Source of the DNA: JBQTHP01 sp052389755
Lineage (GTDB): Bacteria; Pseudomonadota; Gammaproteobacteria; Steroidobacterales; Steroidobacteraceae
Reading direction: 5' to 3'
Assembly: GCA_052389755.1 (NCBI GenBank)
Contig: JBQTHP010000132.1
Span: 1 to 18,709 of the forward strand
DNA length: 18,709 bases
In this document: piece by piece, positions 7,536-13,935 of the stretch
How the letters are laid out: each line of letters begins with the position of its first letter
Numbering within the stretch: position 1 is the first letter of the stretch
The notes under the pieces: generated by a model
What the model was told of the DNA's origin: nothing
The model's database searches: none
The model's input: only the letters and a program-made list of their open reading frames with translations
Translations under genes and position numbers: made by a program

Positions 7536-7805
7536 GTGACGATCGAGGTCGAGCTCTTTTATTCCCGTTACTGTCGCCACTGCGGGGCGTCTCGCGCCGA
7601 CATTCGAGCGCTCGTCGGCGCCACGCCCGGCGTGCGCTTCGAGGAGCTCGACGTGCTCGAGCATATCGAGCGCGCAGCCTCGCGCGGCGTACTCGCGACG
7701 CCCGCGGTAGCCATCAACGGAACGCTCGTCATGGCCGGTGCACTGTCATTGCCGCGGCTGCGTGCACTTCTGAGTAACGCTCGAGAGCGGCACGATCTGA
7801 AATAG
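7536..7805 (+). CDS. Thioredoxin-fold (glutaredoxin-like) CxxC protein
   Basis: From GTG 7536 the protein is 89 aa. It begins with a beta strand and VELFYSRYCRHCGASR, a thioredoxin-fold CxxC site (C13, C16), then RFEELDVLEHIERAASRGVLATPAVAINGTLVMAGAL, in which TPAVAING supplies the cis-Pro loop of this fold. There is no signal peptide, so it is probably cytoplasmic. It lies 11 nt before the MerR regulator gene and diverges from the MerT-like operon, so a redox or metal-transfer role in the same response is likely. The ribosome binding site is poor; upstream in-frame starts would run through the operator at 7493-7514. The substrate is unknown. Confidence 0.82.
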   Translation: MTIEVELFYSRYCRHCGASRADIRALVGATPGVRFEELDVLEHIERAASRGVLATPAVAINGTLVMAGALSLPRLRALLSNARERHDLK

Positions 7806-7816
7806 GAGCGATTCGC

Positions 7817-8230
7817 GTGGTTTATACGATCAGCGGCGCAGCCGAGGCGACCGGAAGCAGTCCTGACACGCTGCGCTATTACGAGAAGATCGGGCTCGTG
7901 CCGAGGGCTCCGCGTTCTGCCAGTGGCCGCCGCGCCTATCGGGATGCAGACATCACGCGCCTGCGATTCGTGCGCCGCGCTCAGAGTGTCGGTTTCAGCC
8001 TTACGGAAATCCGACAGCTGCTGAAGCTGCGCGAGAACCCGGTCAAGTGCAGCCGCGCCGTGCGCGATCTCGCGCAACAGAAGTGCCTCGCCCTCGAGCA
8101 CCAGGTACGCACGCTGGAGCAGATGCGCTCCGAGCTCGCGCTGCTACTGAATCTATGCCGGGGAGATGAGGACAGCTGCCCCATTCTGCAACGGCTCGAG
8201 CCGCCTCAGAATGAACGACGTCGTCTTTGA
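7817..8230 (+). CDS. MerR-family metal-responsive regulator (locus 1)
   Basis: GTG at 7817 follows AGGAG at suitable spacing and gives 137 aa. The N-terminal winged helix-turn-helix is clear (YTISGAAEATGSSPDTLRYYEKIGLV, then GRRAYRDADITRLRFVRRAQ). A long dimerisation helix follows at about 80-112. The metal-binding region has C78 (VKCSR), C114 and C121 (LCRGDEDSCPIL), the same three-Cys layout as mercury and zinc/cadmium/lead sensors of the family. An extra Cys lies at C90. Spacing of the last two Cys (7) is shorter than in Tn501 MerR (9), so the metal is not settled. It is encoded convergently with the second MerR-type gene and probably acts at 7493-7514. Confidence 0.93.
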   Translation: MVYTISGAAEATGSSPDTLRYYEKIGLVPRAPRSASGRRAYRDADITRLRFVRRAQSVGFSLTEIRQLLKLRENPVKCSRAVRDLAQQKCLALEHQVRTLEQMRSELALLLNLCRGDEDSCPILQRLEPPQNERRRL

Positions 8231-8299
8231 ATCGCCGGCGGCGCCAACGCTACACACGCCCGGGAGAGCCTATCTCCGCCGACTCAGGTTTTGCCTTTC

Positions 8300-8325
8300 C
8301 TCAGGCGTGCTCTTATGCGCCTGAG
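8300..8325. other. Hairpin between the convergent MerR-type genes
   Basis: CTCAGGCG (8300-8307) and CGCCTGAG (8318-8325) form a perfect 8-bp stem with a 10-nt loop. It lies in the 82-nt gap between two convergent genes and overlaps the stop codon of the minus-strand one. It could terminate transcription in both directions, but neither strand has the T-run of an intrinsic terminator directly after the stem. Confidence 0.4.
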
Positions 8326-8726
8326 AGTGCCTCGTACGAGAGCCGCGCGAGGATGGGGCAGCTCGGCCCGCCGCGGGTGTCGCACTCGGCGATGAGCGCG
8401 GCGAGTGCGTTACGCAAAGCGGTCAGGTCGCGCAGCTTCGCCTCGACGAGCGCGAGACGCTCGGCGGCGAGTGCACGCGTGGCGCGGCAGGCGCGCTTGC
8501 GATCGAGCCCGAGGAGCTGGCGGATCTCTTCGAGGGAAAGCCCCAACGCTTGCGCGCGGCGGATGAAGCGCAGCCGCTCAAGCATCTCCGGGCCGTAGTA
8601 GCGGAAGCCCCGAGCGCGCTTGGCGGGCATCGGCAGGAGCCGTCGGCGCTGGTAGTAGCGGACGGTTTCCACTCCGACCCCCGCCGCGCGCGCCAGGCGC
8701 CCGATCGTGATAGCCAGTTCGCTCAA
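8313..8726 (-). CDS. merR: MerR-family mercury-type regulator (locus 2)
   Basis: The best start is TTG at 8726, with GGAG 6 nt upstream, giving 137 aa that align end to end with MerR (LSELAITIGRLARAAGVGVE corresponds to MENLENLTIG...VNVE). ATG at 8768 would extend the protein through its own operator and the opposing merT start and is rejected. The winged helix (VETVRYYQRRRLL, FRYYGPEMLERLRFIRRAQ) is intact. C80, C115 and C123 correspond to the Hg(II)-binding Cys 82, 117 and 126 of Tn501 MerR. It lies back to back with merT across a mer-type promoter, so it most likely represses and activates that operon in response to Hg(II). Confidence 0.9.
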   Translation of the reverse strand: MSELAITIGRLARAAGVGVETVRYYQRRRLLPMPAKRARGFRYYGPEMLERLRFIRRAQALGLSLEEIRQLLGLDRKRACRATRALAAERLALVEAKLRDLTALRNALAALIAECDTRGGPSCPILARLSYEALSGA

Positions 8727-8728
8727 GC

Positions 8729-8760
8729 TTGACTCCGTACCCAAGTACAGGGTGTAGGGT
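8729..8760 (+). promoter_or_regulatory. mer-type promoter and operator, locus 2
   Basis: TTGACT (8729-8734) and TAGGGT (8755-8760) are 20 bp apart, an overlong spacer typical of MerR-family control. ACTCCGTAC-CCAA-GTACAGGGT (8732-8753) is an inverted repeat matching at 7 of 9 arm positions, and TTGACTCCGTAC is identical to the left part of the classical mer operator. The promoter fires toward merT, and merR at 8726 reads the other way. The ATG of merT comes 6 nt after the -10 box. Confidence 0.87.
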
Positions 8761-8766
8761 ACGCCC

Positions 8767-9111
8767 ATGGCCAGCTTGCGCAAACACCTCTGGGCCGGCG
8801 CCGCATCGGCGGTCATCGGCTCGCTCTGCTGCGTCGGACCGCTCGTCCTTCTGGCACTCGGCGTGAGTGGGGCGTGGATCGGGCAGCTCACGGCCTTGGA
8901 GCCGTATCGACCGCTCTTGATCGCCGTGACGGTGATCTTTCTCGCCCTGGCGTTCCGTCAACTCTACCTCCTGCCCGAGCGATGTGAGCCCGGTGAGACC
9001 TGCGCCGATCCGCGCGTGCGTCGGCGTCAGCGCCAGCTCTTCTGGGCCGTCGTCGTCGGGCTTGCCGTCCTCATTGCTTTTCCGTGGTATGCGCCGACCT
9101 TCTTGAGCTGA
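8767..9111 (+). CDS. merT: Mercuric ion transporter MerT
   Basis: The 114-aa inner-membrane protein carries Hg(II) into the cytoplasm. The first helix has GSLCCVGPLVLLALGVSGAW (C21, C22), and the loop between helices 2 and 3 has C73 and C79 (ERCEPGETC), all four Cys at MerT-like positions. Three hydrophobic segments are seen, as in MerT of Tn501 (116 aa). It is the first gene of the mer operon. Its ATG coincides with the expected transcription start of the mer-type promoter, and no Shine-Dalgarno sequence lies upstream, so a leaderless message is likely. Confidence 0.96.
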   Translation: MASLRKHLWAGAASAVIGSLCCVGPLVLLALGVSGAWIGQLTALEPYRPLLIAVTVIFLALAFRQLYLLPERCEPGETCADPRVRRRQRQLFWAVVVGLAVLIAFPWYAPTFLS

Positions 9112-9122
9112 AGGAGATTCCC

Positions 9123-9404
9123 ATGCGCTGGATCGTTCTGCTGAACGCAGCCCTTATCGCGACAACGGCCCTGGCGGGCCCGCCGCGCACCGTCACGCTC
9201 GCGGTCGACAACATGACCTGCGGTACCTGTCCGATCGTCGTGCGCAAGGCGCTCGAGCGCGTGCCGGGCGTAACGACGGCCACGGTGGACTTCGACCAGA
9301 AGACCGCAACTGTCACGTTCGATCCGGAGAAGGCGACTCCCGCCGCGCTCACGCGGGCGACCACGCAGGCGGGGTTCCCGTCGAAAGTCAAGGCGGCGCC
9401 GTGA
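9123..9404 (+). CDS. merP: Periplasmic mercury-binding protein MerP
   Basis: ATG at 9123 follows AAGGAG with 7 nt spacing. The 93-aa product has a signal peptide (residues 1-18, cleavage after ALA) and one HMA domain with NMTCGTCPIVVRKAL (C33, C36), VPGVTTATVDFDQKTATVTFD and the late TQAGFPS turn. MerP scavenges Hg(II) in the periplasm and passes it to MerT. It lies 11 nt after merT, and its stop overlaps the next gene's GTG. Confidence 0.95.
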   Translation: MRWIVLLNAALIATTALAGPPRTVTLAVDNMTCGTCPIVVRKALERVPGVTTATVDFDQKTATVTFDPEKATPAALTRATTQAGFPSKVKAAP

Positions 9405-9643
9405 GTGTGATCGCGATCCAGTCGGTGATCACGTGCCCGAGCTGCGAGCACTCGCGGCCGGAAACGATGCCCACTGACGCCTGCCAGTACTTCTATGAGT
9501 GCGCACACTGCAAGACGTTGCTGCGTCCCAAGGCGGGCGACTGTTGTGTGTTCTGTTCCTACGGATCAGTTCCCTGTCCGCCTGTGCAAGCGGCGCAGGC
9601 GTGCTGTGGCGTGTCGAGTCCGACTTCGCCGGACGACTTGTAG
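9401..9643 (+). CDS. Cys-rich small protein of mer operons (GDCCVFCSYG type)
   Basis: GTG at 9401 overlaps the merP stop (GTGA), giving 80 aa with 11 cysteines: C12/C15, C28, C34/C37, C48/C49, C52, C59 and C68/C69. CPSC and CAHC look like two halves of a zinc ribbon, and GDCCVFCSYGSVPCPP is a block I recognise from uncharacterised proteins next to mer genes. There is no signal peptide or TM segment, so it is likely a cytoplasmic metal-binding protein, perhaps buffering Hg(II) arriving through MerT. The function is not established. Confidence 0.8.
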   Translation: MSVIAIQSVITCPSCEHSRPETMPTDACQYFYECAHCKTLLRPKAGDCCVFCSYGSVPCPPVQAAQACCGVSSPTSPDDL

Positions 9644-9688
9644 GGACGCAATCCATTAAAGGAATTGGTCGGGGATCACGGACAGGCG

Positions 9689-9793
9689 ATGACACGAGCA
9701 TACGATCTGATTGTCATCGGGACGGGGACCGCGGCGATGATCGCCAGTCACCGGATTGCCTCGGCAGGATGGAAGTTCGCAGCGGCGCCGTAG
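9689..9793 (+). pseudogene. merA: Truncated mercuric-reductase-like flavoprotein
   Basis: ATG at 9689 opens a 34-codon reading frame, MTRAYDLIVIGTGTAAMIAS and on to AGWKFAAAP. The first 29 residues match the FAD-binding beta-alpha-beta start (GxGxxA) of MerA and related disulfide oxidoreductases, in the operon position expected for merA. Homology stops after AGWK (about 9776), where the family continues into VAVVD and then the redox-active Cys pair; here a stop comes at 9791. No continuation is present in the rest of the window. The remnant cannot be active. That it was MerA rather than another FAD-dependent relative is an inference from its neighbours. Confidence 0.8.
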
Positions 9794-9796
9794 CCG

Positions 9797-10684
9797 CTAC
9801 CGTCCGCTGGTTTCCCCGAAACCTCTGGACCAGGAGAGCGTGGCTCCGAAAGTGACGACCCAATCCTCGGCAAAGGCGGTCGCGGAGGTTACCTTGGTGG
9901 CGTCGTCGATGTTGAACTGAACGTGAACGTTCGGAAGAACGGACACGGTCCCCGCTTCGAATGCCGTTGACGCGGAGAGATCCACGTGCGTAAAGCCCTC
10001 CTTCGCATAGAGCGGAAGATCTTTCGAACCCGTATTGCTCTCGCCAAAGCTGAAACCGGCGAGACCGCCCAAGGTCAGACTCCTCGAGCCAACGGGAACA
10101 TCGTGAGACACTCCCACCCAACCGAATAGCCCGCGGTAGAGATCGATATCGTAGAAGAGCGAGAGATTCGGTGACAGGGCGACATTGCTCCAGGTAAGAG
10201 AGGCGTAGATCTCAGTCGAGTCGAGATCGGGACCGTTTCTGAAACCCGCCGGAAGATCTTCCGGCGCGTACGGACCCAGGACACCGGTATTGTCTTCGTT
10301 GTAGGTCCATCGGACGACGCCCAGCTTCGACTCGACTCCTCTCATTGCCCAAGAGTAGTCGACCGAGTAGTCGATCTCGGTGTTGCCCGAGCGGGCACCT
10401 CCTGAGGTGTAGTCAGACCCGCCTGAGTCTTCTTGAAATTCGTTGTTGGCCCACACAGTGAATGTCACGCCGTGGGTGGATAACCAAACGTCCGGCTGCC
10501 AGACCGGTCGATTGCTCAGCGTAAGTCCCCAGAACATGTAGCGGCTGTTGAAAGCCACGTCGGCGCCGATGGAAACCGCCGGCTCCGGCTCTGCAGCGAG
10601 TTCCTGGCTCTGCGCCACCGACTGTTGGCTTGCAGCGCAAAGAGCAATCGCCGTCCCGCAGGCCCAGGTGAGCAATTTCTTCAT
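9797..10684 (-). CDS. Outer-membrane beta-barrel protein, TorF/TIGR02001-like
   Basis: The product is 295 aa with a signal peptide (MKKLLTWACGTAIALCAASQ, cleavage near SVAQ). The mature part has SIGADVAFNSRYMFWGLTLS and QPDVWLSTHGVTFTVWANNE, then many amphipathic strands, as in the TorF family of putative porins. The strand ending TLSWSRGF would place the C-terminal Phe of an outer-membrane protein, but six more residues (GETSGR) follow before the stop at 9797. It follows cusA after 116 nt on the same strand. What it transports is unknown. Its 3' end is only 3 nt from the end of the broken merA-like gene. Confidence 0.78.
   Translation of the reverse strand: MKKLLTWACGTAIALCAASQQSVAQSQELAAEPEPAVSIGADVAFNSRYMFWGLTLSNRPVWQPDVWLSTHGVTFTVWANNEFQEDSGGSDYTSGGARSGNTEIDYSVDYSWAMRGVESKLGVVRWTYNEDNTGVLGPYAPEDLPAGFRNGPDLDSTEIYASLTWSNVALSPNLSLFYDIDLYRGLFGWVGVSHDVPVGSRSLTLGGLAGFSFGESNTGSKDLPLYAKEGFTHVDLSASTAFEAGTVSVLPNVHVQFNIDDATKVTSATAFAEDWVVTFGATLSWSRGFGETSGR
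10247..10266. repeat. 20-bp perfect palindrome inside the barrel gene
   Basis: CGCCGGAAGA followed by TCTTCCGGCG is its own reverse complement over 20 bp. It encodes APEDLPA in the barrel protein. It may be chance or a DNA-binding site; nothing else supports a function. Confidence 0.35.
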
Positions 10685-10755
10685 ACTCTTCTCCCCTGGC
10701 GAGCGATCACCCGTTGTGCTTGCGTTAGTTGCTTCTTCGTGAGGTTGCCAACCTT

Positions 10756-10772
10756 ACGATCCGAAGGATCGT
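10756..10772. other. Hairpin between cusA and the barrel gene
   Basis: ACGATCC-GAA-GGATCGT is a perfect 7-bp stem with a 3-nt loop in the 116-nt gap downstream of cusA. Beside it GGTTG-C-CAACC (10744-10754) is a second small dyad. No T-run follows, so it may be an mRNA 3'-end or processing structure rather than a simple terminator. No convincing promoter for the barrel gene was found in this gap. Confidence 0.4.
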
Positions 10773-10800
10773 GCGTCAAACATCGTGCTCGCGCACGCAA

Positions 10801-13800
10801 TTACGCGGAAAGTAGCGAACGCCGACGCAGCATCCAATAGGCCGCCGGAATCACGAACATCGACAGCAGCGGCGCAGTGATCATCCCACCGATCATCGGA
10901 GCGGCGATTCGCTGCATGAGCTCCGACCCTGTACCTTCGCTCCACATGATCGGAAGCAGTCCCGCGATGATGACGCTGACCGTCATCGCCTTCGGCCGCA
11001 CGCGCAGCACCGCGCCTTCGCGGATCGCTTCGGCGAGAAGCTCGCGCGTCGGGGACGCGTCTGAAGCCAGTCGCGACTCCCAGGCCTGCTTGAGATAGAT
11101 GAGCATCACTACGCCGAACTCCGCAGCGACGCCGGCGAGTGCGATGAATCCAACGGCCGACGCGACGGACACTTCGTGTCCGAGGAAGTAGATGAACCAA
11201 AGTCCGCCGATCAGCGAAAAGGGCAGGATCGCCATGATGAGCAGCGCCTCGTCGAATCGACGAAACGCGAAGTAGAGCAGTACGAAGACGATGAGCAGCG
11301 TGAAGGGCACGACCACTTTGAGCTTGGCTTGCGCGCGCTCGAGATACTCGAACTGTCCCGACCACGCAACGGAATATCCGGGCGGCAGCTTCACGCGGCG
11401 CGCCACGGCCTGTTGCATCTCTTCGACCGCCGACTGCAGATCGCGTCCTCGAAGATCCACGTAGACCCAGCCCGAGAGGCGCGCGTTTTCGCTGCGGAGC
11501 ATCGGCGGCCCATCGGTGATGCGGAGATCGGCAACCGTATCGAGCGTGATCTGCGCACCGCTTTGCGTGACGATCGGCAATTGCCGAAGATCCCCCAGTG
11601 AGTCGCGCAGCTCGCGCGGATAACGCACGCTGATCGGAAAGCGCTGCAGGCCCTCGACCGTCTCCCCGATCGTCTCGCCGCCGATCAGCGAGCTGACGAC
11701 GCTCTGCACGTCGGCGATGTTCATGCCGTAGCGCGCCGCGGCGCCCCGATCGATATCCACCTCGATGTAGCGCCCGCCCGTGAGGCGCTCCGCGAACGCC
11801 GATGTGACGCCCGGCACATCCTTGACCGCCTGCTCGATCTCGCGCGTCACCTGATCGATGACCGCGAGATCCGTGCCCGCGACTTTGATGCCGACGGGAC
11901 TCTTTATACCGGTCGCGAGCATGTCGATGCGGTTACGAATCGGGAACACCCAGACATTCGTGAGCCCGGGAATGTTCACGGTGCGATCCAGCTCCTCGAT
12001 GAGGGCATTCGTGGTCATGCCCGGACGCCATTGGTCGCGCGGTTTGAACTGGATGGTGGTCTCGACCATTTCGAGCGGCGCCGGGTCGGTGGCGGTCTCT
12101 GCGCGCCCCATCTTGCCGAAGACGCGTTCGACCTCGGGCACGGTCATGATGAGCCGGTCCATCTGCTGCAGGATCTGCGAGGCCTTGCCGGCAGACAGCC
12201 CCGGCAGTGCCGTCGGCATGTGCAGCAGATCCCCCTCATCGAGCGGCGGCATGAATTCACCTCCCAGGCGCAGCACCGGGATGATCGTCAACGCCAACAG
12301 CACGACGCCGATCGCGATCGTGGCGCGAGGCCACGCGAGCACGCGGTCGAGCGCGGGCCGATACAGCCGCACGAGCACGCGGTTCAGCGGGTTGCGCTCC
12401 TCCGGCGGGATCTTGCCGCGTACGAGGTAACCCATCAGCACCGGCACGAGAGTGACCGCCAGCCCGGCGGCGGCCGCCATCGCATAGGTCTTGGTGTAAG
12501 CGAGCGGGGAGAACAGCCGTCCTTCCTGCGCTTCCAATGTGAAGATCGGGATGAAAGACAGCGTGATGATGAGCAGGCTGAAGAAGAGGGCGGGCCCGAC
12601 TTCGGTGCTCGCCTTGCCGATGAGCGTCCAGTGTTCCGCGCCCGTCGGCTCGCGATCGCCGTGCGCCTCGTGCCAGCGCTCGAGGTGCTTGTGCGCATTC
12701 TCGATCATCACGATCGCGGCATCGACCATCGCGCCGATCGCGATCGCAATGCCGCCGAGCGACATGATGTTGGCGTTGATGCCCTGGTAATACATCACGA
12801 TGAACGCGGCGAGCACACCGAGAGGCAGGGAGACGATCGCCACGAACGCCGATCGCAGGTGGAACAGAAAGACGAAGCACACGAGCGCAACGACGATGAA
12901 TTCCTCGATGAGTTTTTCGGTGAGGTTCCGCACCGAGCGCTGGATGAGCTCCGAGCGATCGTAGGTCTCGACGATCTCCACGCCCTCGGGTAAACCCCCC
13001 TCGAGCTCGGCAAGCTTCGCTTTCACCGCCCGGATGGTCTCGAGCGCGTTCTTGCCCGAACGCATGACGACGACGCCGCCTGTTACCTCTCCCTCGCCGT
13101 CGAGCTCGGCGATGCCGCGCCGCAGTTGCGGTCCCACCTGCAGGCGCGCGACATCGTCGAGGCGCACCGGGATGCCACCCTCGGCGGTGCGAAGCGGAAT
13201 CTTCCGAAAGTCCTCGAGGCCCTGCAGATAGCCGGTCGCGCGCACGACGTATTCCGCCTCGGCAAGCTCGAGCACCGAGCCGCCGGCCTCCTGGTTTGCT
13301 TCCTGGATCGCTGCGATCACCTCGCGGTGAGTGATGCCGTACGCACGCAGCCGATCGGGTTGCAGTACGACCTGGTACTCGCGCACCAGGCCGCCCACCG
13401 TTGCGACCTCCGCCACGTTCGCGACCGATTTGAGCTCGTACTTGAGAAACCAGTCCTGAATGGCCCGCAACTGCGAGATATCGTGGCGCCCGCTGCGATC
13501 GACGAGCGCGTACTCGTAAATCCAGCCCACACCGGTTGCGTCCGGTCCCAGGGCGGGCTCGGCTCCGCGCGGCAGGCGCTCCCGCACCTGACTCAGGTAC
13601 TCGAGCACCCTCGAGCGCGCCCAGTACAGGTCGGTCCCGTCCTCGAAGAGCACGTAGACGAAGGAGTCGCCGAAAAACGAATAGCCGCGCACGGTCTTCG
13701 CGCCCGGCACGGAAAGCATCGTCGTCGTCAGCGGATACGTGACCTGGTTTTCGACGATGCGGGGTGCCTGTCCCGGATAGGGCGTACGGATGATCACCTG

Positions 13801-13935
13801 CACGTCGGACAGATCGGGCAGCGCATCGAGGGGCGTGCGCAGCAATGCCCACACCCCCCAGGCTGCGACGAACACGGTCGCGAGCAGAATGAGGAAGCGG
13901 CTCGCGAGCGACCATCGGATCAGGCGCTCGATCAC
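10801..13935 (-). CDS. cusA: CusA-type Cu(I)/Ag(I) RND efflux pump
   Basis: GTG at 13935 overlaps the cusB stop (GTGA) and gives 1044 aa, close to E. coli CusA (1047). This inner-membrane proton-driven pump exports Cu(I) and Ag(I) through the CusBC channel. Two hydrophobic blocks surround two large periplasmic loops. The three metal-binding Met of CusA are at identical positions: M573 (LHMPTALP), M623 (PLEMVETT) and M672 (RIDMLATG). The proton-relay Asp is D405 in GAMVDAAIVMIEN. This assigns it to the monovalent-metal branch rather than CzcA. The longer open frame to 14088 only reads antisense-like sequence of cusB and is not used. Confidence 0.97.
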   Translation of the reverse strand: MIERLIRWSLASRFLILLATVFVAAWGVWALLRTPLDALPDLSDVQVIIRTPYPGQAPRIVENQVTYPLTTTMLSVPGAKTVRGYSFFGDSFVYVLFEDGTDLYWARSRVLEYLSQVRERLPRGAEPALGPDATGVGWIYEYALVDRSGRHDISQLRAIQDWFLKYELKSVANVAEVATVGGLVREYQVVLQPDRLRAYGITHREVIAAIQEANQEAGGSVLELAEAEYVVRATGYLQGLEDFRKIPLRTAEGGIPVRLDDVARLQVGPQLRRGIAELDGEGEVTGGVVVMRSGKNALETIRAVKAKLAELEGGLPEGVEIVETYDRSELIQRSVRNLTEKLIEEFIVVALVCFVFLFHLRSAFVAIVSLPLGVLAAFIVMYYQGINANIMSLGGIAIAIGAMVDAAIVMIENAHKHLERWHEAHGDREPTGAEHWTLIGKASTEVGPALFFSLLIITLSFIPIFTLEAQEGRLFSPLAYTKTYAMAAAAGLAVTLVPVLMGYLVRGKIPPEERNPLNRVLVRLYRPALDRVLAWPRATIAIGVVLLALTIIPVLRLGGEFMPPLDEGDLLHMPTALPGLSAGKASQILQQMDRLIMTVPEVERVFGKMGRAETATDPAPLEMVETTIQFKPRDQWRPGMTTNALIEELDRTVNIPGLTNVWVFPIRNRIDMLATGIKSPVGIKVAGTDLAVIDQVTREIEQAVKDVPGVTSAFAERLTGGRYIEVDIDRGAAARYGMNIADVQSVVSSLIGGETIGETVEGLQRFPISVRYPRELRDSLGDLRQLPIVTQSGAQITLDTVADLRITDGPPMLRSENARLSGWVYVDLRGRDLQSAVEEMQQAVARRVKLPPGYSVAWSGQFEYLERAQAKLKVVVPFTLLIVFVLLYFAFRRFDEALLIMAILPFSLIGGLWFIYFLGHEVSVASAVGFIALAGVAAEFGVVMLIYLKQAWESRLASDASPTRELLAEAIREGAVLRVRPKAMTVSVIIAGLLPIMWSEGTGSELMQRIAAPMIGGMITAPLLSMFVIPAAYWMLRRRSLLSA

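Noticed and set aside
8300..8325. Intrinsic terminator between the MerR-type genes
   Set aside because: The stem is good but neither strand has a T-run after it, so it is listed only as a hairpin.
8727..8891. N-terminal extension of the second MerR-type protein
   Set aside because: It would run through the mer operator and the merT start, and the TTG at 8726 gives a normal MerR length with a good ribosome binding site.
12257..13915. 552-aa minus-strand open frame
   Set aside because: It lies in another phase of cusA and is Arg/Ala/Gly-rich without domains, a typical GC shadow.
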